A DNA stretch of 8,848 nucleotides from an uncultured Desulfobacca sp. (GTDB lineage: Bacteria > Desulfobacterota > Desulfobaccia > Desulfobaccales > Desulfobaccaceae), in NCBI GenBank assembly GCA_937958145.1, contig CALGOE010000118.1, positions 1 through 8,848 on the forward strand, given 5' to 3'. The first letter of the stretch is position 1. Each line of letters starts with the position of its first letter. Positions 1 to 5,775 of this stretch are shown here, piece after piece. Below the pieces are notes generated by a model that was not told the origin of the DNA, did no database searches, and worked only from the letters and a program-made list of their open reading frames with translations. A program made the translations under genes and the position numbers.

Positions 1-357
1 ATCGGCCCCCAGGTCGCCAGCAGTATCCGGGAATATTTTCAGAGTGAGAAGACCCAGGCTCTCCTCCGGAAATTGGCCGAAGTCGGGGTGCGGCCGCAAG
101 TCCCGGCCCGGCCGCAGACGGCGCCGTTGGCAGGCAAGACCTTTGTCTTCACCGGCGGCTTAAAAAAATTTTCCCGGGACGAAGCCAAGGCCCTGGTCAC
201 GGCTCTGGGGGGAAAAGTGGCCAGCTCCGTCTCGGCCCGCACCGACTACGTGGTGGTGGGAGAAGAACCGGGCAGTAAATATGCCAAGGCCCGGGAACTG
301 GGACTGACGATCCTGGACGAAGCGGAGTTTGAACAATTATTGGGGAGAAAGGCATGA
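1..357 (+). CDS. ligA: NAD-dependent DNA ligase LigA, C-terminal fragment (5' end outside window)
   Basis: This is the last 118 residues of a bacterial DNA ligase that seals nicks using NAD+; the frame is open from base 1, so the catalytic and OB domains lie upstream of the window. Residues 1-30 (IGPQVASSIREYF and following) match the end of the helix-hairpin-helix region of LigA. After a short Pro-rich linker, residues about 41-116 form a BRCT domain, seen in KTFVFTGGL, the RDEAKALVTALGGKV block, the TDYVVVGEEPGSKYAKA block and the closing LTILDEAEFEQLL. In the family this domain helps DNA binding and is not needed for chemistry. The stop codon TGA (355-357) overlaps the ATG of the next gene by four bases (ATGA), which indicates translational coupling with acyP. 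The family call is secure, since this BRCT pattern directly after the HhH tail is characteristic of LigA. Confidence 0.95.
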   Translation: MGPQVASSIREYFQSEKTQALLRKLAEVGVRPQVPARPQTAPLAGKTFVFTGGLKKFSRDEAKALVTALGGKVASSVSARTDYVVVGEEPGSKYAKARELGLTILDEAEFEQLLGRKA

Positions 358-638
358 TCGAGGAGAAACGACGCGCCCATGTGATCATTTCCGGGCGGGT
401 CCAGGGCGTCTTCTTCCGGGCCTCCACCCGGGATGAAGCCAACCGGTTGGGGATTAACGGTTGGGTCCGCAACCTGCCCAACGGCGACGTGGAGGCCCTG
501 TTTGAAGGCAATAAAAACGCCGTGGCCCAGATGCTCTTGTGGTGCCACCAGGGACCGCCCTATGCCGTGGTCCACAAAGTCGATGTGGCGTACGAACCGT
601 TTATCGGTGACCAAGTGGGGTTCCGGGTGGTATACTAA
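354..638 (+). CDS. acyP: Acylphosphatase
   Basis: A 94-residue protein of usual acylphosphatase length, predicted to be a small soluble cytoplasmic enzyme hydrolysing the carboxyl-phosphate bond of acyl phosphates such as 1,3-bisphosphoglycerate. The phosphate-binding loop and catalytic arginine are in SGRVQGVFFRAST (Arg22), and the catalytic asparagine is Asn40 in GWVRNLPNGDVEA; both spacing and sequence fit the family, so an active enzyme is expected. The C-terminal strand ends in GFRVVY, as is typical. The ATG at 354 is chosen because GGGGAG at 342-347 lies six bases upstream and because the four-base overlap with ligA indicates coupled translation. The physiological role of bacterial acylphosphatase is poorly fixed, and nothing in the neighbourhood assigns a specific substrate. 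Confidence 0.96.
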   Translation: MIEEKRRAHVIISGRVQGVFFRASTRDEANRLGINGWVRNLPNGDVEALFEGNKNAVAQMLLWCHQGPPYAVVHKVDVAYEPFIGDQVGFRVVY

Positions 639-660
639 TAAGCAGCGCAAAGATAGCGGC

Positions 661-687
661 CGCCGCAAGCGGCGAGTCTCTGTTTTT
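661..687 (+). terminator. Weak terminator-like hairpin after acyP
   Basis: A perfect 5-bp stem CGCCG (661-665) / CGGCG (670-674) with loop CAAG is followed by a run of five T at 683-687. The T-run is eight bases past the stem, farther than in a standard intrinsic terminator, so termination here is possible but not convincing. The position, 22 bases after the acyP stop, is appropriate. Confidence 0.3.
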
Positions 688-715
688 GCGGTCATTTCCA
701 ATAAACCAATATAAA
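686..715 (+). promoter_or_regulatory. Possible sigma-70-type promoter for hisA
   Basis: TTGCGG (686-691) and TATAAA (710-715) are separated by 18 bases. The -10 matches five of six consensus bases but the -35 only three of six. The surrounding 40 bases are the most AT-rich part of this spacer. If used, transcription would start near 722 and the inverted repeats at 731-778 would sit in the hisA leader. This is a pattern match only. Confidence 0.25.
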
Positions 716-730
716 CCGGCCATTCTGCTG

Positions 731-778
731 TTTCTGGGGCGCCGCCCCGGCCGGCCCAGAAAGATTGGCCCAAGGGCC
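731..778 (+). repeat. Two adjacent inverted repeats in the hisA leader
   Basis: The first is a perfect 8-bp inverted repeat, TTTCTGGG (731-738) and CCCAGAAA (755-762), around a 16-base all-G/C interior. An alternative stem GGGGC (736-740) / GCCCC (744-748) competes with it. Five bases later GGCCC (767-771) and GGGCC (774-778) form a second repeat with only AA between the arms. The second ends 14 bases before the hisA ATG, close to its ribosome binding site. No T-run follows, so termination is unlikely. An operator, an RNA structure affecting hisA translation, or an intergenic repeat element are all possible. Confidence 0.45.
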
Positions 779-792
779 CGTTAAGGTACTCT

Positions 793-1530
793 ATGCTGAT
801 TATTCCGGCCGTTGATATCCAGGAAGGCAAATGTGTCCGCCTGCGCCAGGGTTTGAAAGATCAGGCGACGGTCTATGGGGAAGACCCCGCCGAGATGGCG
901 CAGCGGTGGCAGGAGGCCGGCGCGGCCTGGCTCCATGTGGTGGATTTAGACGGCGCTTTCAACAAGAAACCCGTCAACGTCAAGGCCATTGCCAGGATCC
1001 GGGAGCGTCTGACCATCCCCATGCAGTTGGGCGGGGGGCTCCGGACCCTGGACCATATCGAGCTGTATGTGGACATGGGGGTCGATCGCCTGATCCTGGG
1101 GACCGCGGTCCTGAAGGACCGGCAGCTCACCGAACAGGCCCTGCAACGCTTCCCCGGCCGGATCGCCATTGCCCTGGATGCCCGGGACGGCATCCTGGCC
1201 GCTGAGGGCTGGGTGGAAAGCAGCGGCCAGGAGGCGGTGGCGGTGGCCCAGGCCCTGGCACCTCTGCAGCCGGCGGTCTTTATTTATACCGATATTCACC
1301 GGGATGGCATGCAGACCGGCCCCAACATTGCCGCAACGCAACGGTTGGCCCGAAGCGTCCCCATCCCGGTCATCGCCTCGGGCGGCGTCAGCAACCTTGC
1401 CGATATTACCAATCTCCTGCCCCTGGCCCAAGACGGCGTCATCGGCGTCATCACCGGCAAGGCTCTGTATGCCGGGACCTTGGATTTTCAGGAGGCCCTG
1501 CGCGTCGCCGCCCAGGGGCAGCGGCCCTAA
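793..1530 (+). CDS. hisA: Phosphoribosylformimino-5-aminoimidazole carboxamide ribotide (ProFAR) isomerase HisA
   Basis: HisA catalyses the Amadori rearrangement of ProFAR to PRFAR, the fourth step of histidine synthesis, in the cytoplasm. The 245-residue length is normal. The half-barrel repeat structure is visible: IPAVDI with catalytic Asp8, VVDLDGA (49-55), QLGGGLR (78-84), IALDARDG with Asp129, YTDIHRDGMQTGPN with Thr166 and the second catalytic aspartate Asp171, IASGGVS (194-200), and the phosphate-binding GVITGKALY (218-226). The IHRDGMQTGPN motif fits HisA rather than its paralogue HisF. The ATG at 793 is supported by AAGG at 783-786 and by the conserved start MLIIPAVDI. No other his gene is next to it, although hisA is often found beside hisF or hisH. 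A downstream hairpin (1537-1550) marks the end of the gene. Confidence 0.97.
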   Translation: MLIIPAVDIQEGKCVRLRQGLKDQATVYGEDPAEMAQRWQEAGAAWLHVVDLDGAFNKKPVNVKAIARIRERLTIPMQLGGGLRTLDHIELYVDMGVDRLILGTAVLKDRQLTEQALQRFPGRIAIALDARDGILAAEGWVESSGQEAVAVAQALAPLQPAVFIYTDIHRDGMQTGPNIAATQRLARSVPIPVIASGGVSNLADITNLLPLAQDGVIGVITGKALYAGTLDFQEALRVAAQGQRP

Positions 1531-1536
1531 CCAACA

Positions 1537-1612
1537 CGGCAGCATTGCCGAGCCCTCGAGTCTTGCCTTGACAACGGCACAGCGACTCCTGCGTCGACGG
1601 CCGGAAGGCAAG
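1537..1612 (+). repeat. Inverted repeats in the hisA to radical SAM spacer
   Basis: The 120 bases after hisA hold no convincing gene. Seven bases after the stop is a perfect 5-bp stem CGGCA (1537-1541) / TGCCG (1546-1550) with a four-base loop. Farther on, a perfect 8-bp inverted repeat joins CTTGCCTT (1562-1569) and AAGGCAAG (1605-1612) across 35 bases. The sequence at 1620-1630 is T-rich (TTTATCTTTTT), so the second structure could contribute to termination, but the T-run begins seven bases after the stem and the loop is long. Function is uncertain. Confidence 0.35.
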
Positions 1613-1635
1613 CCGCACGCTTTATCTTTTTCACC

Positions 1636-1653
1636 GGGAGGAGAAAACTTATA
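1636..1653 (+). promoter_or_regulatory. Strong ribosome binding site placed for an AUA codon
   Basis: GGGAGGAG (1636-1643) is the strongest Shine-Dalgarno sequence in the window. Measured from the end of its GGAGG core (1641), an in-frame ATA at 1651-1653 lies nine bases away, an ideal spacing. The first standard start codon in this frame is the TTG at 1660, 18 bases from the core, which is too far for good initiation. No ATG, GTG or TTG in any frame lies between 1644 and 1659. Either AUA is used as a start, or an original ATG was changed, or TTG initiates inefficiently. Confidence 0.6.
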
Positions 1654-1659
1654 TCCCCG

Positions 1660-2277
1660 TTGCCCCCTTTCTTACCGTTTGTCCAGAAACCCGGCAGGTA
1701 TTTAGGCACAGAATACCACGCCGTTCATAAAGACCCGCATCAGGTCAGTCTCCGGGCCGTTTTCCTCTTTCCAGATCTCTATGAAATCGGCATGTCGCAT
1801 CTGGGGTTGGAGCTGCTCTACCAGATCCTCAACCTCCGGGATGACATCTGGGCCGAACGGGCTTATGCCCCGGCCCCGGATCTGGAAAAGTTCCTGCGCC
1901 AACAGGGTCTGCCCCTGACCAGTCTGGAGTCGGGCACACCCCTGGCTGCATTTGCTTTCGTGGGCGTCAGCCTCCAGTACGAGTTGAGCTATACCAATGT
2001 CCTGACCATGCTGGAGTTGGGCGGCATCACCCCATGGGCGGCGGCCCGGCGCCAGGAGGAACCCGTGGTCATTGCCGGCGGGCCAGTCTGCAGCAATCCT
2101 GAGCCCATGGCCCCCTTCTTTGATGCCATGCTGGTGGGCGATGGCGAAGAGGCCATCGTGGAGTTGGCCGAGCAAGTGCGCTGGTGGCGGCAATCCGGGC
2201 GCAGCCGGTCCGCACTCCACGCCGCCCTGGCGGCCATCGAGGGGGTTTATGTGCCAGCCCTGTTTGAGCCTGTTTAG
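1660..2277 (+). CDS. TIGR03960-type radical SAM protein, N-terminal B12-binding-like part, ended by in-frame UAG
   Basis: This 205-residue frame is the N-terminal third of a B12-binding-like radical SAM protein of the TIGR03960 group. It begins with the family-like FLPFVQKPGRYLGTEYHAVHKD segment, followed by a Rossmann-like region: RAVFLFPDLYEIGMSHLG (about 32-49), FVGVSLQYELSYTNVLTML (about 100-118), and VVIAGGPVCSNPEP with DAMLVGDGEEAIVELAEQ (about 136-170). The cobalamin-ligating DxHxxG motif of true B12 enzymes is not seen, so B12 binding is not shown. The frame stops at TAG (2275-2277), and the same frame then continues without a break into the radical SAM core, so both halves most likely descend from one gene of about 834 codons. 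The start is uncertain: TTG at 1660 is the first standard codon, but the ribosome binding site favours ATA at 1651. If translated alone, this piece would lack the iron-sulfur site. Confidence 0.8.
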   Translation: MPPFLPFVQKPGRYLGTEYHAVHKDPHQVSLRAVFLFPDLYEIGMSHLGLELLYQILNLRDDIWAERAYAPAPDLEKFLRQQGLPLTSLESGTPLAAFAFVGVSLQYELSYTNVLTMLELGGITPWAAARRQEEPVVIAGGPVCSNPEPMAPFFDAMLVGDGEEAIVELAEQVRWWRQSGRSRSALHAALAAIEGVYVPALFEPV

Positions 2278-2294
2278 GATGCCGACGGCAGGCT
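2267..2294 (+). other. In-frame amber codon inside an inverted repeat, at a domain junction
   Basis: TAG at 2275-2277 splits the radical SAM gene in frame. It lies in the 16-base loop of a perfect 6-bp inverted repeat, AGCCTG (2267-2272) and CAGGCT (2289-2294). A seven-base direct repeat CCTGTTT (2259-2265 and 2269-2275) with ten-base period also leads into the stop. From memory of the family, a Tyr is common at this point (…EP-x-Y-D-x-DG…), so TAC or TAT to TAG would be a single change. The flanking residues on both sides read as normal family sequence, which argues against a frameshift or a deletion. Confidence 0.7.
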
Positions 2295-2301
2295 GCGGGA
2301 G

Positions 2302-4161
2302 ATGCGGGCTTTGGGGTCCAAAGACCGGGTCCGCCGGCGGCTGCTGACCGATCTCAACCGGGCCGAGCGCCCGCCCCGCCCCCTGGTCCCCCAGGTGCAG
2401 ATTGTCCATGACCGCTTAAACGTGGAGATTGCCCGGGGGTGTAGCCGCGGCTGTCGCTTCTGTCAGGCCGGGATGATCTACCGGCCGGTGCGGGAGCGGG
2501 ATGCCAAAACCATCCTGGCCTGGACCGAGGCGGCCCTGGCGGCCAGCGGCTTTGAAGAAGTCTCCCTCCTCTCTCTGAGCACCGGGGATTACAGCTGCCT
2601 GCCAGCCCTCCTGAGCACCTTGATGGATCGCTTAAGCCCTGGCCGCATTGCCCTGTCCTTCCCGTCCATGCGGGCCGATACCCTGCAGGCCGATCTTATG
2701 GCGCAGATCAAGCGGGTGCGGAAAACCGGCTTTACCATTGCGCCGGAGGCCGGCAGCGACCGGCTCCGACGGGTCATCAACAAAAATCTGACTACAGAGG
2801 AAATCCTGGCCACGGTACGACGGGCCTTTGCAGCCGGCTGGCAGGTTCTCAAAATGTATTTTATGATCGGCCTGCCCGGGGAAGAACAGGCCGATCTGGA
2901 GGCCATGGCCGCTCTCTGCCGCCAGGCCCTGACCACGGCACGGGAAGTATCGCGCCAGGCCCGTCTTCATGTCAGTATCAATACCTTTATCCCCAAACCC
3001 CATACACCCTTCCAGTGGGACCGGCAGCTGTCCCGCCGGGAGAGCCAGGAGCGGCTGCACTTCTGCAAAGAACTGCTCCGACACAAACATATCGAAATCA
3101 AATGGAACCCCAGCAGCCAGAGTTGGCTGGAGGGGATCCTGTCCCGGGGCGACCGCCGCCTGGCCGCGGTGATCCACACGGCGCAACGCCTGGGCTGTCG
3201 CTTTGATGCCTGGACGGAACATTGCCGTCTGGATCTGTGGGAAAAAGCCCTGGCGGAGCATGGCCTTGTGGCCGAAGAGTATCTGCGGCAACGCCGGGAA
3301 GAAGAAATCCTGCCCTGGGACCACATTGACATGGGCGTACGTCGGGCCTACCTCCAAGCCGAGCGGCAGCGGGCCCGGGAGGGAGTGCAGACCGCGGACT
3401 GCCGCTCCGGTGAGTGTCAGGACTGCGGCGTCTGCGATTGGCAAACCATCCAACCCCAGCTTTGCCAGGAGGCGGCCGCGCCAGACTGGCCGGCAGCGCC
3501 GCCGGCAGCAGCGGCGCCCAAGGTCCACCGCTACCGCCTGCACTATGCCAAACAGGATGAGGCCAAGTGGCTCAGTCATCTGGAGTTTATGCAGGTTTTT
3601 TACCGGAGCCTGCGCCGCTCGGGCCTGCCGCTGCATTTCAGTCAGGGCTTCCATCCCCTGCCCCGGGTTTCATTTCATGGCGCCCTGCCGGTGGGGGTTG
3701 CAAGTTGCAGCGAAACGGTGGATATTGAGTTGACCCAACCGGTGGCGCCGCCAGAAATTCAAGACCGACTGAATCAGGTATTGTCACCGGGGCTGGCGGT
3801 GTTTCACGTTGAAGCCATAACTGCGCGCAATGGCAGGCCTCCAGCTCTCTGGCAATATTTTACGGTAAAGAGTCCCACTCCGGTGTTTGACCCGGAAAAA
3901 ATTGCTGCTTTTTTGGAGTGCCGGGAATTTTATGCCCTGCGCAAAAAACCCAATCAGACCAAACGGATTGATATCAGGCCACTGGTGGCCGCCATCCACT
4001 ACCATCATTCCCGCCACCTGGACCTTGTGATTCGGCCCCGAGAGAGGGATAATATAAAAATTCATGATTTGCTGGCAGCGGTCTTTCACCTGCCGGCAAC
4101 GAGCGCCAGGCAGCTTGAGATCATGAAAACGCCAAACGCCGCCCAAGTTGCCAATGATTGA
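2302..4161 (+). CDS. TIGR03960-type radical SAM core fused to a TIGR03936 (DUF2344) domain, C-terminal part
   Basis: This is the radical SAM part of the interrupted gene. The iron-sulfur ligands are in RGCSRGCRFCQAGMIYRP, giving Cys47, Cys51 and Cys54 (CxxxCxxC) counted from ATG 2302. Later motifs include IAPEAGSDRLRRVINKNLT, MYFMIGLPGE and SINTFIPKPHTPFQW, all typical of this class. A second cysteine cluster, C367-x4-C-x2-C-x2-C378 (DCRSGECQDCGVCDW), sits before the C-terminal DUF2344 domain, seen in YRLHYAKQDEAKWLSHLEF and FSQGFHPLPRVSFHGALPVG. The exact reaction is not established for this group; its usual position next to rng suggests an RNA- or ribosome-linked role, which is inference. 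If translated separately, ATG 2302 has GGGAG directly abutting it, a poor spacing, whereas TTG 2311 lies nine bases after that GGGAG and is a better reinitiation start. The gene ends 18 bases before rng. Confidence 0.9.
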   Translation: MRALGSKDRVRRRLLTDLNRAERPPRPLVPQVQIVHDRLNVEIARGCSRGCRFCQAGMIYRPVRERDAKTILAWTEAALAASGFEEVSLLSLSTGDYSCLPALLSTLMDRLSPGRIALSFPSMRADTLQADLMAQIKRVRKTGFTIAPEAGSDRLRRVINKNLTTEEILATVRRAFAAGWQVLKMYFMIGLPGEEQADLEAMAALCRQALTTAREVSRQARLHVSINTFIPKPHTPFQWDRQLSRRESQERLHFCKELLRHKHIEIKWNPSSQSWLEGILSRGDRRLAAVIHTAQRLGCRFDAWTEHCRLDLWEKALAEHGLVAEEYLRQRREEEILPWDHIDMGVRRAYLQAERQRAREGVQTADCRSGECQDCGVCDWQTIQPQLCQEAAAPDWPAAPPAAAAPKVHRYRLHYAKQDEAKWLSHLEFMQVFYRSLRRSGLPLHFSQGFHPLPRVSFHGALPVGVASCSETVDIELTQPVAPPEIQDRLNQVLSPGLAVFHVEAITARNGRPPALWQYFTVKSPTPVFDPEKIAAFLECREFYALRKKPNQTKRIDIRPLVAAIHYHHSRHLDLVIRPRERDNIKIHDLLAAVFHLPATSARQLEIMKTPNAAQVAND

Positions 4162-4179
4162 TGCCAGGAACTGTCTCCC

Positions 4180-5691
4180 ATGGCCAATGAATTAATCATC
4201 AACGTCTCCCCTTTTGAGAGCCGCGTCGCCCTGGTGGAAAATGGCAATGTGGTGGAGCTCTATATCGAACGGGAGGCCGAGAGCTCCCTCATTGGCAATA
4301 TCTACAAGGGGAGGGTGATTAAAGTCCTGCCCGGCATGGGGGCGGCCTTTGTCGACGTGGGGCTGGAGCGCTCGGCTTTTCTCTATGTGGCCGATGTCGT
4401 TGACCATTACGAGGATTTTTATACGGAGTGGCGCAAGGACGACAACGGCAGCAATCATCTGCCCCTGGCGGCACCCTGCGTCTGCTCCCACAGCGTTCCC
4501 ATCGAGGACATTCTCCAGGAAGGCCAGGAGGTCCTGGTGCAAGTGGCCAAGCCGCCCCTGTCCGGCAAAGGGGCCCGGCTCACCTCCCACATCACCCTGC
4601 CGGGACGCAATCTGGTGCTCATGCCCACCGTGAATCACGTCGGCGTCTCCCGGCGCATCGCCGACGAAGGGGAACGCCAGCGCCTGAAAGAGGCCCTGGC
4701 GACCATAAAACCGCCGGATTGCGGCCTCATCGCCCGGACTGCCAGCGAAGGGGTCCAGGTGGACAAGCTTCAGGATGAATTGGAATTTCTCCTCCAGATC
4801 TGGAAAAACATCCTCCGGAAGAAGGAGACGGCCCCTACCCCTTCCCTGCTGCACCGGGAACTGGACATCGTCCTGCGGGTGGTGCGGGATCTCTTCACCA
4901 AAGAGGTGGACCGGCTCATCGTCGATGATGTGGACACCCACGCCAAAATCCTCAGTTTTGTGGAATCCTTCCAACCCTGGATGAAGATGAATCTGGAGCT
5001 CTACCAGGGCCCGGAGCCGTTATTTGACTATTATGATATCGAAATCGAGCTGCAGCGGGCGCTGGGCAAGAAGGTCTGGCTGAAATCCGGGGGCTATATC
5101 ATCATCGAGCCCACCGAGGCCCTGGTGGTTATCGACGTCAATACCGGCCGCTATGTGGGCAAACATAATCTGGAAGAGACCATCCTGAAAACCAATCTGG
5201 AGGCGGTCAAGGAGATCGCCTATCAATTGCGCCTCCGCAACATCGGCGGCCTTATTGTCATTGATTTTATCGATATGGAAAAAGAGGCCAATCGGGACAA
5301 GGTTTACAATGCCCTGAAAGAGGCTGTCAAAAAAGATCGGGCCAAGACCAGCATCCTGAAGATGTCTGAGCTGGGATTGGTGGAAATGACGCGGCAACGC
5401 TCCCGGGAGAGCCTGCATCATATGCTCACCGAACCCTGCCCCTATTGCGAGCAGAAGGGCTTTATCCGCTCCCGGACGTCGGTGGCCTTTGATATTCTCC
5501 GGGAGTTGACCGCCACCCTGCCCAACCTGGGAGGCGAACAGGTTACCGTCGAAGTCCACCCGGAACTGGCCAATGTTTTGCTTGAGCTGGGCAGCGCCTT
5601 CCTGGAAAATTTGGAAAAGACGCACCAGCGCCAGATTGTCATCGTGAACAACCCCAATTTCCATTGGGAAAAATATGCCATCATCTATTAA
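4180..5691 (+). CDS. rng: Ribonuclease G (RNase E/G family)
   Basis: A 503-residue endoribonuclease that in other bacteria matures the 5' end of 16S rRNA and helps mRNA decay. It has the RNase G layout without the long C-terminal scaffold of RNase E. After ANELIINVSPFESRVALVE comes an S1 domain (about 37-137; LIGNIYKGRVIKVLPGMGAAFVDVG), whose middle (about 77-108) holds a hydrophilic insert with Cys100 and Cys102. The 5'-sensor region follows (SRRIADEGERQRL). Catalytic Mg-binding aspartates are Asp319 in VVIDVNTGR and Asp362 in IVIDFIDM, 43 residues apart as in E. coli RNase E. The zinc-link CPYC gives Cys420 and Cys423, again with the family spacing, so an active dimer or tetramer is expected. 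The ATG at 4180 has AGGA at 4166-4169, ten bases upstream. It is probably cotranscribed with the radical SAM gene. Confidence 0.96.
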   Translation: MANELIINVSPFESRVALVENGNVVELYIEREAESSLIGNIYKGRVIKVLPGMGAAFVDVGLERSAFLYVADVVDHYEDFYTEWRKDDNGSNHLPLAAPCVCSHSVPIEDILQEGQEVLVQVAKPPLSGKGARLTSHITLPGRNLVLMPTVNHVGVSRRIADEGERQRLKEALATIKPPDCGLIARTASEGVQVDKLQDELEFLLQIWKNILRKKETAPTPSLLHRELDIVLRVVRDLFTKEVDRLIVDDVDTHAKILSFVESFQPWMKMNLELYQGPEPLFDYYDIEIELQRALGKKVWLKSGGYIIIEPTEALVVIDVNTGRYVGKHNLEETILKTNLEAVKEIAYQLRLRNIGGLIVIDFIDMEKEANRDKVYNALKEAVKKDRAKTSILKMSELGLVEMTRQRSRESLHHMLTEPCPYCEQKGFIRSRTSVAFDILRELTATLPNLGGEQVTVEVHPELANVLLELGSAFLENLEKTHQRQIVIVNNPNFHWEKYAIIY

Positions 5692-5704
5692 CTGTTCGGC
5701 TGCC

Positions 5705-5742
5705 GGGGGGAATGTGCCGGGCCCAAATATCCCGGCCCCCCC
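5705..5742 (+). repeat. Long GC-rich hairpin in the spacer after rng
   Basis: Nested perfect arms GGGGGG (5705-5710) with CCCCCC (5737-5742) and GCCGGG (5716-5721) with CCCGGC (5731-5736) can form a 12-bp stem with a five-base one-sided bulge (AATGT) and a nine-base loop. It starts 13 bases after the rng stop. No T-run follows, so a standard intrinsic terminator is not supported. It may protect the 3' end of the upstream message, separate rng from the next gene, or work as a factor-assisted terminator. Confidence 0.45.
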
Positions 5743-5775
5743 TACCCGGCGATTAACTGAGGCACAGGCGCATTC

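Noticed and set aside
1568..1596. Perfect TTGACA (-35 consensus) upstream of the radical SAM gene
   Set aside because: No TATAAT-like sequence occurs 16-18 bases downstream (the bases there read GCGTCG), and the hexamer overlaps one arm of an inverted repeat.
1531..1659. A small gene between hisA and the radical SAM gene
   Set aside because: No open frame with a start and a ribosome binding site fits within the spacer; it contains inverted repeats and the downstream ribosome binding site.
2259..2275. Recent tandem duplication (CCTGTTT twice) creating the stop by insertion
   Set aside because: The encoded residues before and after the stop keep the expected family length, so a substitution explains the stop better than an insertion.
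2275..2277. Selenocysteine insertion at the interrupting codon, suggested by selB nearby
   Set aside because: Selenocysteine is encoded by UGA; this codon is UAG.
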